12,884 nt of DNA from Candidatus Peribacteria bacterium (GCA_943359415.1 CALRHQ010000025.1:1-12884), one strand, 5' to 3'. Shown: positions 1-7,546, counted from the first letter of the stretch. A program made the numbers and translations. The notes: a model not told the origin generated them from the sequence alone.

Positions 1-369
1 TTTAAATTTTGTTTTATCAATATGATATTTTTCATCTGCCGGAGTCAAAACTTCACTTTCATCGATATAATCAACTCCCAAACTTTCCAAAATTTGAGCC
101 TCAACAAAATGTCCGATTCTTACCTTTGCCATAACAGGAATAGAAACAACTTTCATGATCTCTTTAATCATCTTAGGGTCACTCATTCTCGCGACTCCAC
201 CTTGTGCACGAATATCCGAAGGAACGCGTTCAAGAGCCATCACGCTCACTGCGCCGGCATCTTCAGCAATCTTTGCATGAGAAGCATTTACTACATCCAT
301 AATCACTCCACCCTTTAGCATCTGCGCCAAACCTGATTTCAGCTTAAATGTATTTTTTTGTTCTTTCAT
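1..369 (-). CDS. pdxS: Pyridoxal 5'-phosphate synthase lyase subunit PdxS (5' part, cut by window edge)
   Basis: PdxS makes pyridoxal 5'-phosphate (vitamin B6) from ribose 5-phosphate, glyceraldehyde 3-phosphate and ammonia supplied by the glutaminase PdxT. The first 123 residues are present, reading toward the left edge with no stop. The match to the family is strong throughout: KGGVIMDV with the conserved Asp25, EDAGAVSVMALERVPSDIR, PVMAKVRIGHFVEAQ with Lys82 (equivalent to the ribose-binding catalytic Lys81 of Bacillus subtilis), and GVDYIDESEVLTPADE. These are the first strands of the (beta/alpha)8 barrel. The full protein is normally about 290 residues, so over half lies outside the window. 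The ATG is preceded by only a weak A-rich stretch (AAAAAAGA). It has its own promoter in the gap after the upstream gene. Whether pdxT follows cannot be seen. Identity is nearly certain. Confidence 0.96.
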   Translation of the reverse strand, partial: MKEQKNTFKLKSGLAQMLKGGVIMDVVNASHAKIAEDAGAVSVMALERVPSDIRAQGGVARMSDPKMIKEIMKVVSIPVMAKVRIGHFVEAQILESLGVDYIDESEVLTPADEKYHIDKTKFK

Positions 370-400
370 AAATCTTTTTTCACCGTTAAAAAGCCTCAGT

Positions 401-429
401 ATTGTATACGCCAAGCCAACAAAGTTCAA
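401..429 (-). promoter_or_regulatory. Sigma70-like promoter of pdxS
   Basis: On the minus strand there is a -35 box TTGAAC (424-429, 4 of 6 consensus) and, after exactly 17 bp, a -10 box TACAAT (401-406, 5 of 6). Transcription would start near 394, giving a leader of about 25 nt before the pdxS ATG at 369. The promoter fits in the 69-bp gap between pdxS and the stop of the upstream reading frame, so pdxS is probably transcribed on its own. Confidence 0.6.
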
Positions 430-438
430 TTCTATTTA

Positions 439-903
439 CTAGATTGAAGAAGCGACAGATTGTGGAGCAATAGATGGAGGAGTAAATAAATCTTTATTAA
501 ACAGGACGTACCCAACCTCAGATTCTATTCTTTTATTTTTTGTAAATTTTTTTTCGACCTTTACCCAAGGAACTCCATTTTTTTGGACAAAATCTATGAA
601 GCGTAATCTTGAAAGAGCCGGCAAGGCAGATTCAATACCTTTCCCAACGCTTGAATACATAAGCATTCCTTTCGCATAACAAATCAAATTTTCGCCAATC
701 AAACATTCCTTAATTCCGAAAGAGTCCAGCAATTTATTTTTCAACGCTTCTTTTCGGTCTGCCACCATTTTTGCACCGGCATCCTCATGGTCGATTTCAG
801 GAACAAAAGATGCGGCCACGGGTTCTTCGCCAAGTTTTTTCATAGAAGATGCGAGGGCTGTACGGTCTTTGAAAAGACCATCCCAGTCTTTATCATTTTT
901 CAA
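439..903 (-). CDS. SH3b-like C-terminal reading frame, in frame after a TGA (probable continuation of the upstream hydrolase)
   Basis: This frame continues the preceding 1026-codon gene in the same frame after a single TGA (913-915), with only three sense codons (CGA CGT TTC) before the first possible start, TTG at 901-903. The next in-frame ATG is at 841-843. Neither has a visible Shine-Dalgarno sequence. The 154 residues are hydrophilic at first. At about residues 72-140 they resemble a bacterial SH3 (SH3b) domain: a YAKGML strand, SALPALSRLRFID, then NGVPWVKVE and a closing GYVLFNKDLF, the WVKV...GYV pattern typical of such domains. SH3b domains often bind cell wall at the end of peptidoglycan hydrolases, which suits the upstream frame. 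It could be (1) the tail of a gene broken by a nonsense mutation, (2) an extension made by UGA readthrough, or (3) a separate TTG-started gene. I favour the first two. The SH3b call comes from pattern reading and is not a profile match. Confidence 0.6.
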   Translation of the reverse strand: MKNDKDWDGLFKDRTALASSMKKLGEEPVAASFVPEIDHEDAGAKMVADRKEALKNKLLDSFGIKECLIGENLICYAKGMLMYSSVGKGIESALPALSRLRFIDFVQKNGVPWVKVEKKFTKNKRIESEVGYVLFNKDLFTPPSIAPQSVASSI

Positions 904-912
904 GAAACGTCG

Positions 913-3900
913 TCAATAAGAAATGACATTGTCTCCACGTGCAAGCTCTTGATTAGTGAAAACAAACGAAAGTTTTTTTCCGGAATTTGATTCATACCAA
1001 TCTTTTATTTGATGGAAAAGATCACCATTAATAAAGGCAACATTATTTGTAAGAATTTTTGAAACTTCTGTGTCCAAATTCCCGTTAAATTTAATTTTTC
1101 CTTCAGAAATTAATTTCGTAGCAACATTTTTAAACGTCAAAGCAATATTCATTCTTACAGATTCTTTCCCTCCGGCTTTCTTTAGCAAAGGATCTATATC
1201 GGTTAGGGCCACGTTACTTAAAGCTCCGGAAAAAGTCGCCAAATTATATGCCCAATTTTGGAAAACAGCTCTATATACAGAATCTATAGATCGATTATAG
1301 CTATTCACGGTCATGACAACAAAATTCTTATCAAGAGTATCGGGAGATTCTCCATTTGCAGCCATAAAATGACTGAATGAATTTACAGATTCCTTTATTC
1401 TCATTCCAGCCACAATTGTAGCTGCAGTCATATTATCTCTCACCAATACCACAAGTTCCGGTTGCGTGGAAGGAGGAGTAATTCCATGTTTTTCAAACAA
1501 ACCTCTGCATGATTCCAAATCTTGCTTTGTTGGTCTGATTTGAAATTCTCCGACAGAATGAGCTGTCCCACCAAGAGCCGTATAAAGACCTTTGGCCATT
1601 TTCCTAAGTCCACCCCTCGACTGTTCGTTTCCCCAAACAAAATATAAACAATTCCTAACGACAGCATCATTTCCAAAAACAGAATCAATAGCCACTTTTA
1701 CATCATGCTTAAGTTCAAAAGTTCCATTTTTGCTGGTCAGAGCGATGGATTCAGGAGACGCTTGTAACTCCTGTTTTTTCGCAATTATTTCAATCGCATT
1801 TTTCAAGTCAGCTTTTCGAAGAACAAGTCTTGCTCCTTCAGAAAAATGTTTGAATTGGAACTGTCCTTTTGCATTTGAAACAAGCCCTAAGTCAATATCA
1901 TCACTGCAATTATCAAGAACTCGCAAAAGATAATTCCTGTCCGTTTCATCAAGACTTTCATATTTAATAGTCTTATATCCAAGAGTCACAGCCTCATTCT
2001 CAAAACCGATTTTAATAAATCCATAAGGATATTCGCCAGCTTTAACAATATGAACATAATCATTCTTTCCAAATTGTTTTGCCTGCATTTCTTTGACGGC
2101 ACCGACGATTTCGCCAATCCGTTTGTAAGAAAGGAAAACGCTATCTCCAGCCTGAAAAGTTATAGGCTTTGCCTTTAAATCTATAGTAGGACAGCTCTGA
2201 TCTACTGCATCCAAAATATAATTTTTTTCATTGCCGGTAAGGGTACGATTTCCGGAAAAACTTTCTTCAAAATGTTTACCAAAATGAGCCCAAGGAGTTT
2301 TTCCACCTTCCAAAACTGTAAAAACACCATCGACTTTATTTTCATTATAATCCTTTGCTCTTTCGATTTTTATTCCGGCTAAAACTTTTTCAGGGCCACC
2401 TTTTGCATCTATCTCAGCTTTCATTCTTGGAATATCAAAAACAGGTATGATGGATTTTGGAGAAATTATATTTATATTGATTCCTGCATCCGCCAATGCA
2501 GCTAAATAATAACGAGCATCAGTATCATTCAAATTAAAACGTTCTTTCAATTGTACGGAAATAGACAATCCCTCTTTAAAATGAAAATAATCAGTGGCTT
2601 CATATTTTGGTTTAGCCTTTTTAACACCATTCAAAACCAATTGTTCCATGATGATTTCTCCAGGATTAGAGGCGTAAAACGCCAACCCTAAAATTCTTTC
2701 TTTCCCGTGATAAAAATCAGAAAGCAATGCGTCTTGCCAAGATACACGATCACCGGTTTCGACAGAAATGTTGTCAGTCTTTTGATAAGAAAGGTCGATA
2801 ACTTGCCCATCTTTTTTCTGAATTTTAATATTTAGAAGGCCGCAAAATCTGGCAGCAACCCCTGTTTTTGCACGGATAAGGGCGTCAAGTTTTCCATTCG
2901 AGTGAACGTCTGCAAATTTTGGATTCTCTCTTCCAAGACAAACCAAGACATGCGAATTATAACTTCTAAATTCAAGTGGCCGATCCTTATTTGCATCAAC
3001 AACATCTTTCACATGAGTGGTAGCAGAATGAAAACAAGTTACAAGTGAAGGATATTGTCCATTATCAATATTCTTGAAAAATTTTCCAAGATTTTTTAAA
3101 TAACCTGCCTGATCATAAACTTCCATTTTACCGTCAGGCCTTTGTCTCAAATTTTTAACGGTACTTGCAGGAATAGAAATTCCTCCAGCCCTTAAGCCAT
3201 TTTCCTTCATGTCCCAAGCATTCGAAAATTTACCATTTCTGATAAGCCCGGATTTTGTCACAGCACCTCTACCAAATTCTTGAATAAGCAATTGAGTGAC
3301 ATAAGCTGAACAAACATCAAGTTTTCTAAATTTATCTTCAACGACATTCGGTGGTCTGCCGGACGCACGAACTAATTCCAAAGGTGAAATTCCCTGATAA
3401 AGGCTAGCTAGTTCCAGTGTCGGGGTTTTTGTATGTGTTTGAGAATAATCCTTACTAAAATCTATTCCGACTTTCTTCGAGATTTTTTTTACATTACGAA
3501 CAACTTCACCGGCTTTTCGAGTAAGAAGGCCAAAAAGAGATTCTTGTATTCCCTTACGTCTACGCACAGACTCAGACAAAATAGCTTCTATCTTGGCTCC
3601 ACGTTCATCAAATTCAAAAATTTCATCTCCCTTTTTATCCAAAAATGAAAAAGAAGAATCTGTATTGATTATGATTTTTGCGATTTTTCTCTCGGCAACC
3701 AAAACACGAAGATATCTTAATGCAGTAGTTTCCTTGTCATCTCGAGGACTCTTAATTTTTGCATTTCGAAGCGTTGAAATCAGTGACCTTGCACGAGAAT
3801 CAGCATTCGAAAAATTGCCTCTACCTTTGAAGCCAAGAGCTCTATTTGCCCTTACGCAAGCCGTATAAAGGTTAGACTTAAGAAGGTCAAATCCAGCAGG

Positions 3901-3993
3901 CTTTTCTTCATCAAAATCATATTTAAAACTTGAAGCAACATCTTTGCTTAATTTAGGGGCATCCACATATGATTCAGGACCATTTCTTGACAT
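913..3993 (-). CDS. Large putative peptidoglycan hydrolase (NlpC/P60-like and lytic-transglycosylase-like segments)
   Basis: This is a 1026-residue protein of no family I can name, without a signal peptide or membrane helix. Residues 1-200 are helical and basic. Residues 220-365 resemble an NlpC/P60 or CHAP amidase: DVCSAYVTQLL with Cys228 as possible nucleophile, NAWDM near 258, and YNSHVLVCLG with His348. Residues 488-765 hold two clear and one degenerate helical repeat (YYLAAL, NYILDAV, NYLLRVL). Residues 775-905 resemble a soluble lytic transglycosylase or lysozyme fold: Glu790 in WGNEQS, then HSVGEFQIRPT at 812-822 (compare S-x-G-x-x-Q-I-x-P) and VNSYNRS at 896-902 (compare the AYNAG motif). 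The frame ends at a TGA and continues in frame for another 154 codons with an SH3b-like segment. It has its own promoter with a palindromic operator. A cell-wall hydrolase, an envelope-remodelling protein or an antibacterial effector would all fit. Domain assignments are inference. Confidence 0.7.
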   Translation of the reverse strand: MSRNGPESYVDAPKLSKDVASSFKYDFDEEKPAGFDLLKSNLYTACVRANRALGFKGRGNFSNADSRARSLISTLRNAKIKSPRDDKETTALRYLRVLVAERKIAKIIINTDSSFSFLDKKGDEIFEFDERGAKIEAILSESVRRRKGIQESLFGLLTRKAGEVVRNVKKISKKVGIDFSKDYSQTHTKTPTLELASLYQGISPLELVRASGRPPNVVEDKFRKLDVCSAYVTQLLIQEFGRGAVTKSGLIRNGKFSNAWDMKENGLRAGGISIPASTVKNLRQRPDGKMEVYDQAGYLKNLGKFFKNIDNGQYPSLVTCFHSATTHVKDVVDANKDRPLEFRSYNSHVLVCLGRENPKFADVHSNGKLDALIRAKTGVAARFCGLLNIKIQKKDGQVIDLSYQKTDNISVETGDRVSWQDALLSDFYHGKERILGLAFYASNPGEIIMEQLVLNGVKKAKPKYEATDYFHFKEGLSISVQLKERFNLNDTDARYYLAALADAGININIISPKSIIPVFDIPRMKAEIDAKGGPEKVLAGIKIERAKDYNENKVDGVFTVLEGGKTPWAHFGKHFEESFSGNRTLTGNEKNYILDAVDQSCPTIDLKAKPITFQAGDSVFLSYKRIGEIVGAVKEMQAKQFGKNDYVHIVKAGEYPYGFIKIGFENEAVTLGYKTIKYESLDETDRNYLLRVLDNCSDDIDLGLVSNAKGQFQFKHFSEGARLVLRKADLKNAIEIIAKKQELQASPESIALTSKNGTFELKHDVKVAIDSVFGNDAVVRNCLYFVWGNEQSRGGLRKMAKGLYTALGGTAHSVGEFQIRPTKQDLESCRGLFEKHGITPPSTQPELVVLVRDNMTAATIVAGMRIKESVNSFSHFMAANGESPDTLDKNFVVMTVNSYNRSIDSVYRAVFQNWAYNLATFSGALSNVALTDIDPLLKKAGGKESVRMNIALTFKNVATKLISEGKIKFNGNLDTEVSKILTNNVAFINGDLFHQIKDWYESNSGKKLSFVFTNQELARGDNVISY

Positions 3994-3994
3994 T

Positions 3995-4020
3995 TATTTC
4001 GATATTTAAGTATCGAAATA
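3995..4020. promoter_or_regulatory. Perfect 10-bp inverted repeat over the transcription start (candidate operator)
   Basis: Arms TATTTCGATA (3995-4004) and TATCGAAATA (4011-4020) are perfect inverted repeats separated by 6 bp. The outer end touches the -10 box and the inner end is one base from the start codon of the 1026-residue gene, so the palindrome covers the predicted transcription start (about 4013) and the whole 5' leader. Because a start near 4013 leaves most of one arm out of the mRNA, a dimeric repressor site on DNA fits better than an RNA hairpin. I do not recognise the half-site. Confidence 0.6.
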
Positions 4021-4028
4021 TTATATCA
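4020..4028 (-). promoter_or_regulatory. Extended -10 promoter of the large hydrolase gene
   Basis: On the minus strand the sequence TGATATAAT is a perfect extended -10 element (TG-N-TATAAT; TATAAT at 4020-4025). There is no good -35 box at 16-18 bp, which is usual for extended -10 promoters. The predicted start is near 4013, about 20 nt before the ATG at 3993. No Shine-Dalgarno sequence lies in that leader. Confidence 0.6.
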
Positions 4029-4040
4029 CAAAACAGCGAC

Positions 4041-4059
4041 TTTTAAAAGGCTGAAAGCC
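4041..4059 (-). terminator. Possible weak intrinsic terminator of carB
   Basis: Downstream of the carB stop, on the minus strand, GGCT-TTC-AGCC can form a 4-bp stem (4049-4059) followed by TTTTAAAA. The stem is short and the U-tract is only four bases, so this is a weak candidate. It lies just upstream of the next gene's promoter, which is where a terminator would be expected. Confidence 0.25.
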
Positions 4060-4078
4060 ATTGTCTCATATATCACAA

Positions 4079-7000
4079 TTAAAAGTATTCTCCCCTTTCT
4101 TTTATCGACAAATCATCCGCGGAGTATTTTTTGATAGCTTCGGAAACTATTTTCGCGACCTGTACATTTGTGATCAGGGGAATGTTTAGATCAACAGACT
4201 TCCTTCTTATCATATAGCCATCTGTAGCGACAGTCCTGCTGTAATTTTTTGGGATATTTATAATCAAATCAAATTCGCGTTTCATCATTGCATCGAGTAA
4301 ATTTGGAGAACATTTTGTAGAAATTTTACAAAGTTTTTCATTTTTTATGCCATGTTCTGTTAAAAAATCACTTGTTCCTTCTGTCGCAAAAATCTCAAAT
4401 CCCATATCGGCAAAATTTTGAACAACGGAAATTATTTCAGTTTTATCATGTAATCCTCCAACACTAAACAAAACTCCTTTTTTCGGAATTTCAAATCCTA
4501 CTGAAATCATAGCTTTCAAAAATGCTTCATATAAATCTTCTCCAAAACAGCCAACTTCTCCGGTAGAAGCCATTTCTACGCCAGACACAGGGTCAGCCCC
4601 CTTAAGTCTAGGAAAACTAAATTGTGGTGCTTTTACTCCAACATGATCCAAATCCAAAGTCTTATAATTTCGATATTCCAAAAGTTTTTTTGCTTCTTTG
4701 CTCAAATGTTTTGATGTTTTTGAAATCATCGCATGTGTCGCAATTTCTATAAAATTATAACCGGTAACTTTTGAAGAAAATGGAAAACTTCGGCTCGCAC
4801 GCAAATTACATTCAATCACCATTACGCGGTTATTCTTAGCCAAAAATTGCATATTGAACGGTCCGGAAATATCCAATTCTTTTGCAATCTGTTTCGCAAT
4901 CAATTTTATTCTTCGAATAGTTTCGATATAAAGTTTTTGAGGAGGCAAAACGATAGTTGCATCTCCACTATGGACTCCGGCATTTTCTATATGTTCAGAA
5001 ATTGCATAAATAACAATTTGTCCTTTGTAAGCAACAGCATCAATTTCAACTTCTTTCGCTCCAAGTTCAAATTTTGAAACAACAACCGGCGCTTCTTTTG
5101 AGATTTTAACGGCTTTATTCAAAAATATTTCCAGGGCTTGCTTGTCATATGCAACGCTCATCGCCGCGCCGGACAAAACGTACGAAGGTCTTACCAAAAC
5201 AGGATATCCGACATCCTCCGCAAATTTATAAATATCTTCCAAACGCGCAAGCTCTTTCCACTTTGGTTGATCAACTCCAAGTTTGTCACACATAGCGGAA
5301 AATTTATTTCTATCCTCCGCACGATCAATATTTTTCGCATCAGTTCCAAAAATCTTCACCCCGATTTTATCAAGCTTTAAAGCCAAATTATTAGGCACTT
5401 GTCCTCCGGTCGAGACAACAACTCCTTCGACAGTTTTGCTTTCACTATTTTCAAATTCATAAATATCCAAAACTCTTTCCAAAGAAAGTTCATCAAAATA
5501 AAGTTTGTCGCAAATATCATAATCAGTAGAAACAGTCTCCGGATTATAGTTTATCATTACAGTTTCATAGCCGGTTTTTTTCGCTGTCTGCACGGCATTT
5601 ACACAACACCAATCAAACTCTACACTCGATCCGATACAGTATGCGCCAGACCCCAAAACAATAGCTTTTTTCTTTTTTCCGGGGACAACATCATTACTAT
5701 TTCCATGATAAGTCATATAAAGATAATTTGTACTGGCAGGATATTCTGCCGCCAAAGTATCGATTTGTTTTATTGCAGGAAGTATGCCAAATTTTTTCCT
5801 TTCGGTTCTCACTTCAAGTTCTGTTTTTTTAGTTAAAAATCCAATTTGTTTATCAGAAAATCCGGTTTCTTTAGCGGTACGCATCGTTTCCTTATCAATG
5901 TGATTTTTTGCTTGCTCTATGCGCTTCGACATGTCCACAATATTCTTCAATTTATCCAAAAACCATTTATCAATTCCTGAAATTTTGGAAATTTTTTCAA
6001 CTGTCCACCCACGTTTCAAAGCCTCCGCGATAACCAAAATTCTTTTTGGTGTTGGATGTGAAATATCATTCTCAATTTTATCAACATCGATTTGGATATC
6101 TTCATTCGCCACAAATCCGTGCATTCCTACTTGAAGCATTCGAAGTCCTTTTTGCATGACCTCTTCAAAACTCCTTCCTAAAGCCATAATCTCACCTACA
6201 GATTTCATCTCACTGGTGATTTCTTTCGAAACCATTCGAAATTTATTCAAATCCCATCGAGGAATTTTAAGTGCAATATAATCAAGCGCAGGCTCAAAAC
6301 AAGCCGTTGTAGTTTTAGTGACAGCGTTTTTCAGTTCCGGCAAAGTATATCCGAGCGCCAATTTCGCAGCTACGTGAGCCAAAGGATAGCCTGTCGCCTT
6401 CGATGCCAATGCAGACGAACGTGATAAACGAGCATTCACCTCTATGACTCTATAGTCCTCAGAAAGAGGATCCAAAGCGTATTGAATATTGCATTCTCCG
6501 ACAATTTTAAAATGTCTTATAACCTTTATCGCAAGCTCTCTAAGCTTATGATATTCGCTATTTGTAAGCGTTTGTGATGGCGCAATAACAATAGATTCTC
6601 CGGTATGAATTCCAAGCGGATCGAAATTTTCCATATTACAAACCGTGATGCAATTATCATTACAATCACGCACAACTTCGTATTCAATTTCCTTCCATCC
6701 TTTCAAATTTTCTTCAACCAAAACCTGCGGACTAAAAGCAAAAGCCGTGTCCAGCATTTCATCGAGTTCTTCAAAATCATTCGCGAATCCGCTTCCCTTT
6801 CCCCCAAGTGTAAAGGCAGCTCTTATTATCAGAGGAAATCCGATATCTTTCGCAGCTTTTACCGCCTGATCTTTATTTGTGCACGCATGACTTCTTGGCA
6901 CTCTTACGCCAATTGTTTGAAGTTCTTTGTTGAAAAGTGCACGATCTTCAGTTTTTTGAATTGCCTCAACCTGTGTTCCCAAAACTTCAACTCCATACTT

Positions 7001-7357
7001 TTTCAAAACACCTTTTTCGAAAAGTGCTATTCCACAGTTTAGAGCAGTTTGCCCTCCAAAAGCCAAAAATATACCATCCGGTTTTTCTTTTTTTATGATT
7101 TTTTCTACGAAAAAAGGATTCACAGGCAAGAAATAAATCTTATCAGCAAGCCCTTCGCTAGTTTGAATCGTTGCAATATTTGGATTGATCAAGACTACTT
7201 TGATTCCTTCTTCTTTCAGCGCTTTTATGGCTTGAGAACCGGAATAATCAAACTCACCAGCTTCGCCTATTTTCAATGCACCACTTCCCAATACCAAAAC
7301 CTTCTTAAATTTATTGGAGATTTTTTTCGAAGATTTAGCCGTGATTTTAGTCTTCAT
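4079..7357 (-). CDS. carB: Carbamoyl-phosphate synthase large subunit CarB (CAD-like type)
   Basis: CarB makes carbamoyl phosphate from bicarbonate, ammonia and two ATP, for pyrimidine and arginine synthesis; ammonia normally comes from the glutaminase CarA. All 1092 residues are present, slightly longer than the roughly 1073 of Escherichia coli. The first ATP-grasp synthetase half spans about residues 18-420 (VLVLGSGALKIGEAGEFDYSG, NPNIATIQTS, FGGQTALNCG, VIEVNARLSRSSALASKATGYP). A linker domain spans about 420-555 and the second ATP-grasp half about 562-940 (GSSVEFDWC, NYNPETVSTDYD, RPSYVLSGAAM, ECNLRASRSFPF). An MGS-like allosteric domain (VLFSVGG, TEGTSDFLTEHG) ends the protein. Many blocks, such as GWKEIEYEVVRD, FDPLGIHTGESIVIAPSQTL and KAPQFSFPRLKGAD, recall animal CAD/CPSII more than E. 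coli CarB. carA is not in the window. The ATG sits about 2 nt from the predicted transcription start. Confidence 0.97.
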   Translation of the reverse strand: MKTKITAKSSKKISNKFKKVLVLGSGALKIGEAGEFDYSGSQAIKALKEEGIKVVLINPNIATIQTSEGLADKIYFLPVNPFFVEKIIKKEKPDGIFLAFGGQTALNCGIALFEKGVLKKYGVEVLGTQVEAIQKTEDRALFNKELQTIGVRVPRSHACTNKDQAVKAAKDIGFPLIIRAAFTLGGKGSGFANDFEELDEMLDTAFAFSPQVLVEENLKGWKEIEYEVVRDCNDNCITVCNMENFDPLGIHTGESIVIAPSQTLTNSEYHKLRELAIKVIRHFKIVGECNIQYALDPLSEDYRVIEVNARLSRSSALASKATGYPLAHVAAKLALGYTLPELKNAVTKTTTACFEPALDYIALKIPRWDLNKFRMVSKEITSEMKSVGEIMALGRSFEEVMQKGLRMLQVGMHGFVANEDIQIDVDKIENDISHPTPKRILVIAEALKRGWTVEKISKISGIDKWFLDKLKNIVDMSKRIEQAKNHIDKETMRTAKETGFSDKQIGFLTKKTELEVRTERKKFGILPAIKQIDTLAAEYPASTNYLYMTYHGNSNDVVPGKKKKAIVLGSGAYCIGSSVEFDWCCVNAVQTAKKTGYETVMINYNPETVSTDYDICDKLYFDELSLERVLDIYEFENSESKTVEGVVVSTGGQVPNNLALKLDKIGVKIFGTDAKNIDRAEDRNKFSAMCDKLGVDQPKWKELARLEDIYKFAEDVGYPVLVRPSYVLSGAAMSVAYDKQALEIFLNKAVKISKEAPVVVSKFELGAKEVEIDAVAYKGQIVIYAISEHIENAGVHSGDATIVLPPQKLYIETIRRIKLIAKQIAKELDISGPFNMQFLAKNNRVMVIECNLRASRSFPFSSKVTGYNFIEIATHAMISKTSKHLSKEAKKLLEYRNYKTLDLDHVGVKAPQFSFPRLKGADPVSGVEMASTGEVGCFGEDLYEAFLKAMISVGFEIPKKGVLFSVGGLHDKTEIISVVQNFADMGFEIFATEGTSDFLTEHGIKNEKLCKISTKCSPNLLDAMMKREFDLIINIPKNYSRTVATDGYMIRRKSVDLNIPLITNVQVAKIVSEAIKKYSADDLSIKERGEYF

Positions 7358-7365
7358 TTACAGAG

Positions 7366-7394
7366 ATTTTAGAAAAGAATTCCACAAAGGTCAA
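7366..7394 (-). promoter_or_regulatory. Sigma70-like promoter of carB, predicting a near-leaderless mRNA
   Basis: On the minus strand, TTGACC (7389-7394, 5 of 6 consensus) and TAAAAT (7366-7371, 5 of 6) are separated by exactly 17 bp. Transcription would start at about 7359-7360, only 2-3 nt before the carB ATG at 7357. There is no room for a Shine-Dalgarno sequence, so carB is probably translated from a leaderless transcript. Confidence 0.65.
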
Positions 7395-7402
7395 TGAGAA
7401 GA

Positions 7403-7408
7403 TATAAT
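7403..7408 (+). promoter_or_regulatory. -10 box for the 43-codon plus-strand gene
   Basis: A perfect TATAAT lies 6 bp before the ATG at 7415, with a poor -35 match (TTCCAC at 7380-7385, 17-bp spacing). Initiation would fall on or next to the A of the ATG, giving a leaderless mRNA. The site lies back to back with the carB promoter, whose -35 box is only 8 bp away. Confidence 0.4.
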
Positions 7409-7414
7409 AGATTC

Positions 7415-7546
7415 ATGAAAAAATATACAATCAAATCAAAAAAGGAAAAAACTCTTGAAGAATCCATAAGCACTTTCAAAAAACTTTTAAGAGAAATAGA
7501 CGCAACAAAACTAAAATCTGCGAAAGAACAGCTTAAGGGCATCTAA
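7415..7546 (+). CDS. Small lysine-rich protein, 43 residues, unknown function
   Basis: The reading frame ATG to TAA encodes 43 residues beginning MKKYTIKSKKEKTLEESIS and ending KSAKEQLKGI. It is highly basic (about one quarter lysine) and predicted helical, with no membrane segment or cysteines. It fills the gap between carB and the DHH phosphoesterase gene, divergent from the first and overlapping the second by 4 bp tail to tail. A perfect TATAAT just upstream and the absence of any other gene in the gap support it, as does its amphipathic pattern (FKKLLREIDATKL). No family is recognised. It could also be a chance frame in AT-rich DNA, so this is a moderate call. Confidence 0.45.
   Translation: MKKYTIKSKKEKTLEESISTFKKLLREIDATKLKSAKEQLKGI

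Noticed and set aside
22..318. 98-codon open frame on the plus strand
   Set aside because: It lies antisense to pdxS, whose protein sequence is unmistakable on the other strand.
913..915. UGA read as glycine (code 25 of Gracilibacteria), which would join the two frames
   Set aside because: carB, queG, nrnA, korA and korB have many glycines, yet none is encoded by TGA in any full-length frame. korA also ends in TGA within a classic ATGA overlap. A recoded genome would show scattered TGA codons.
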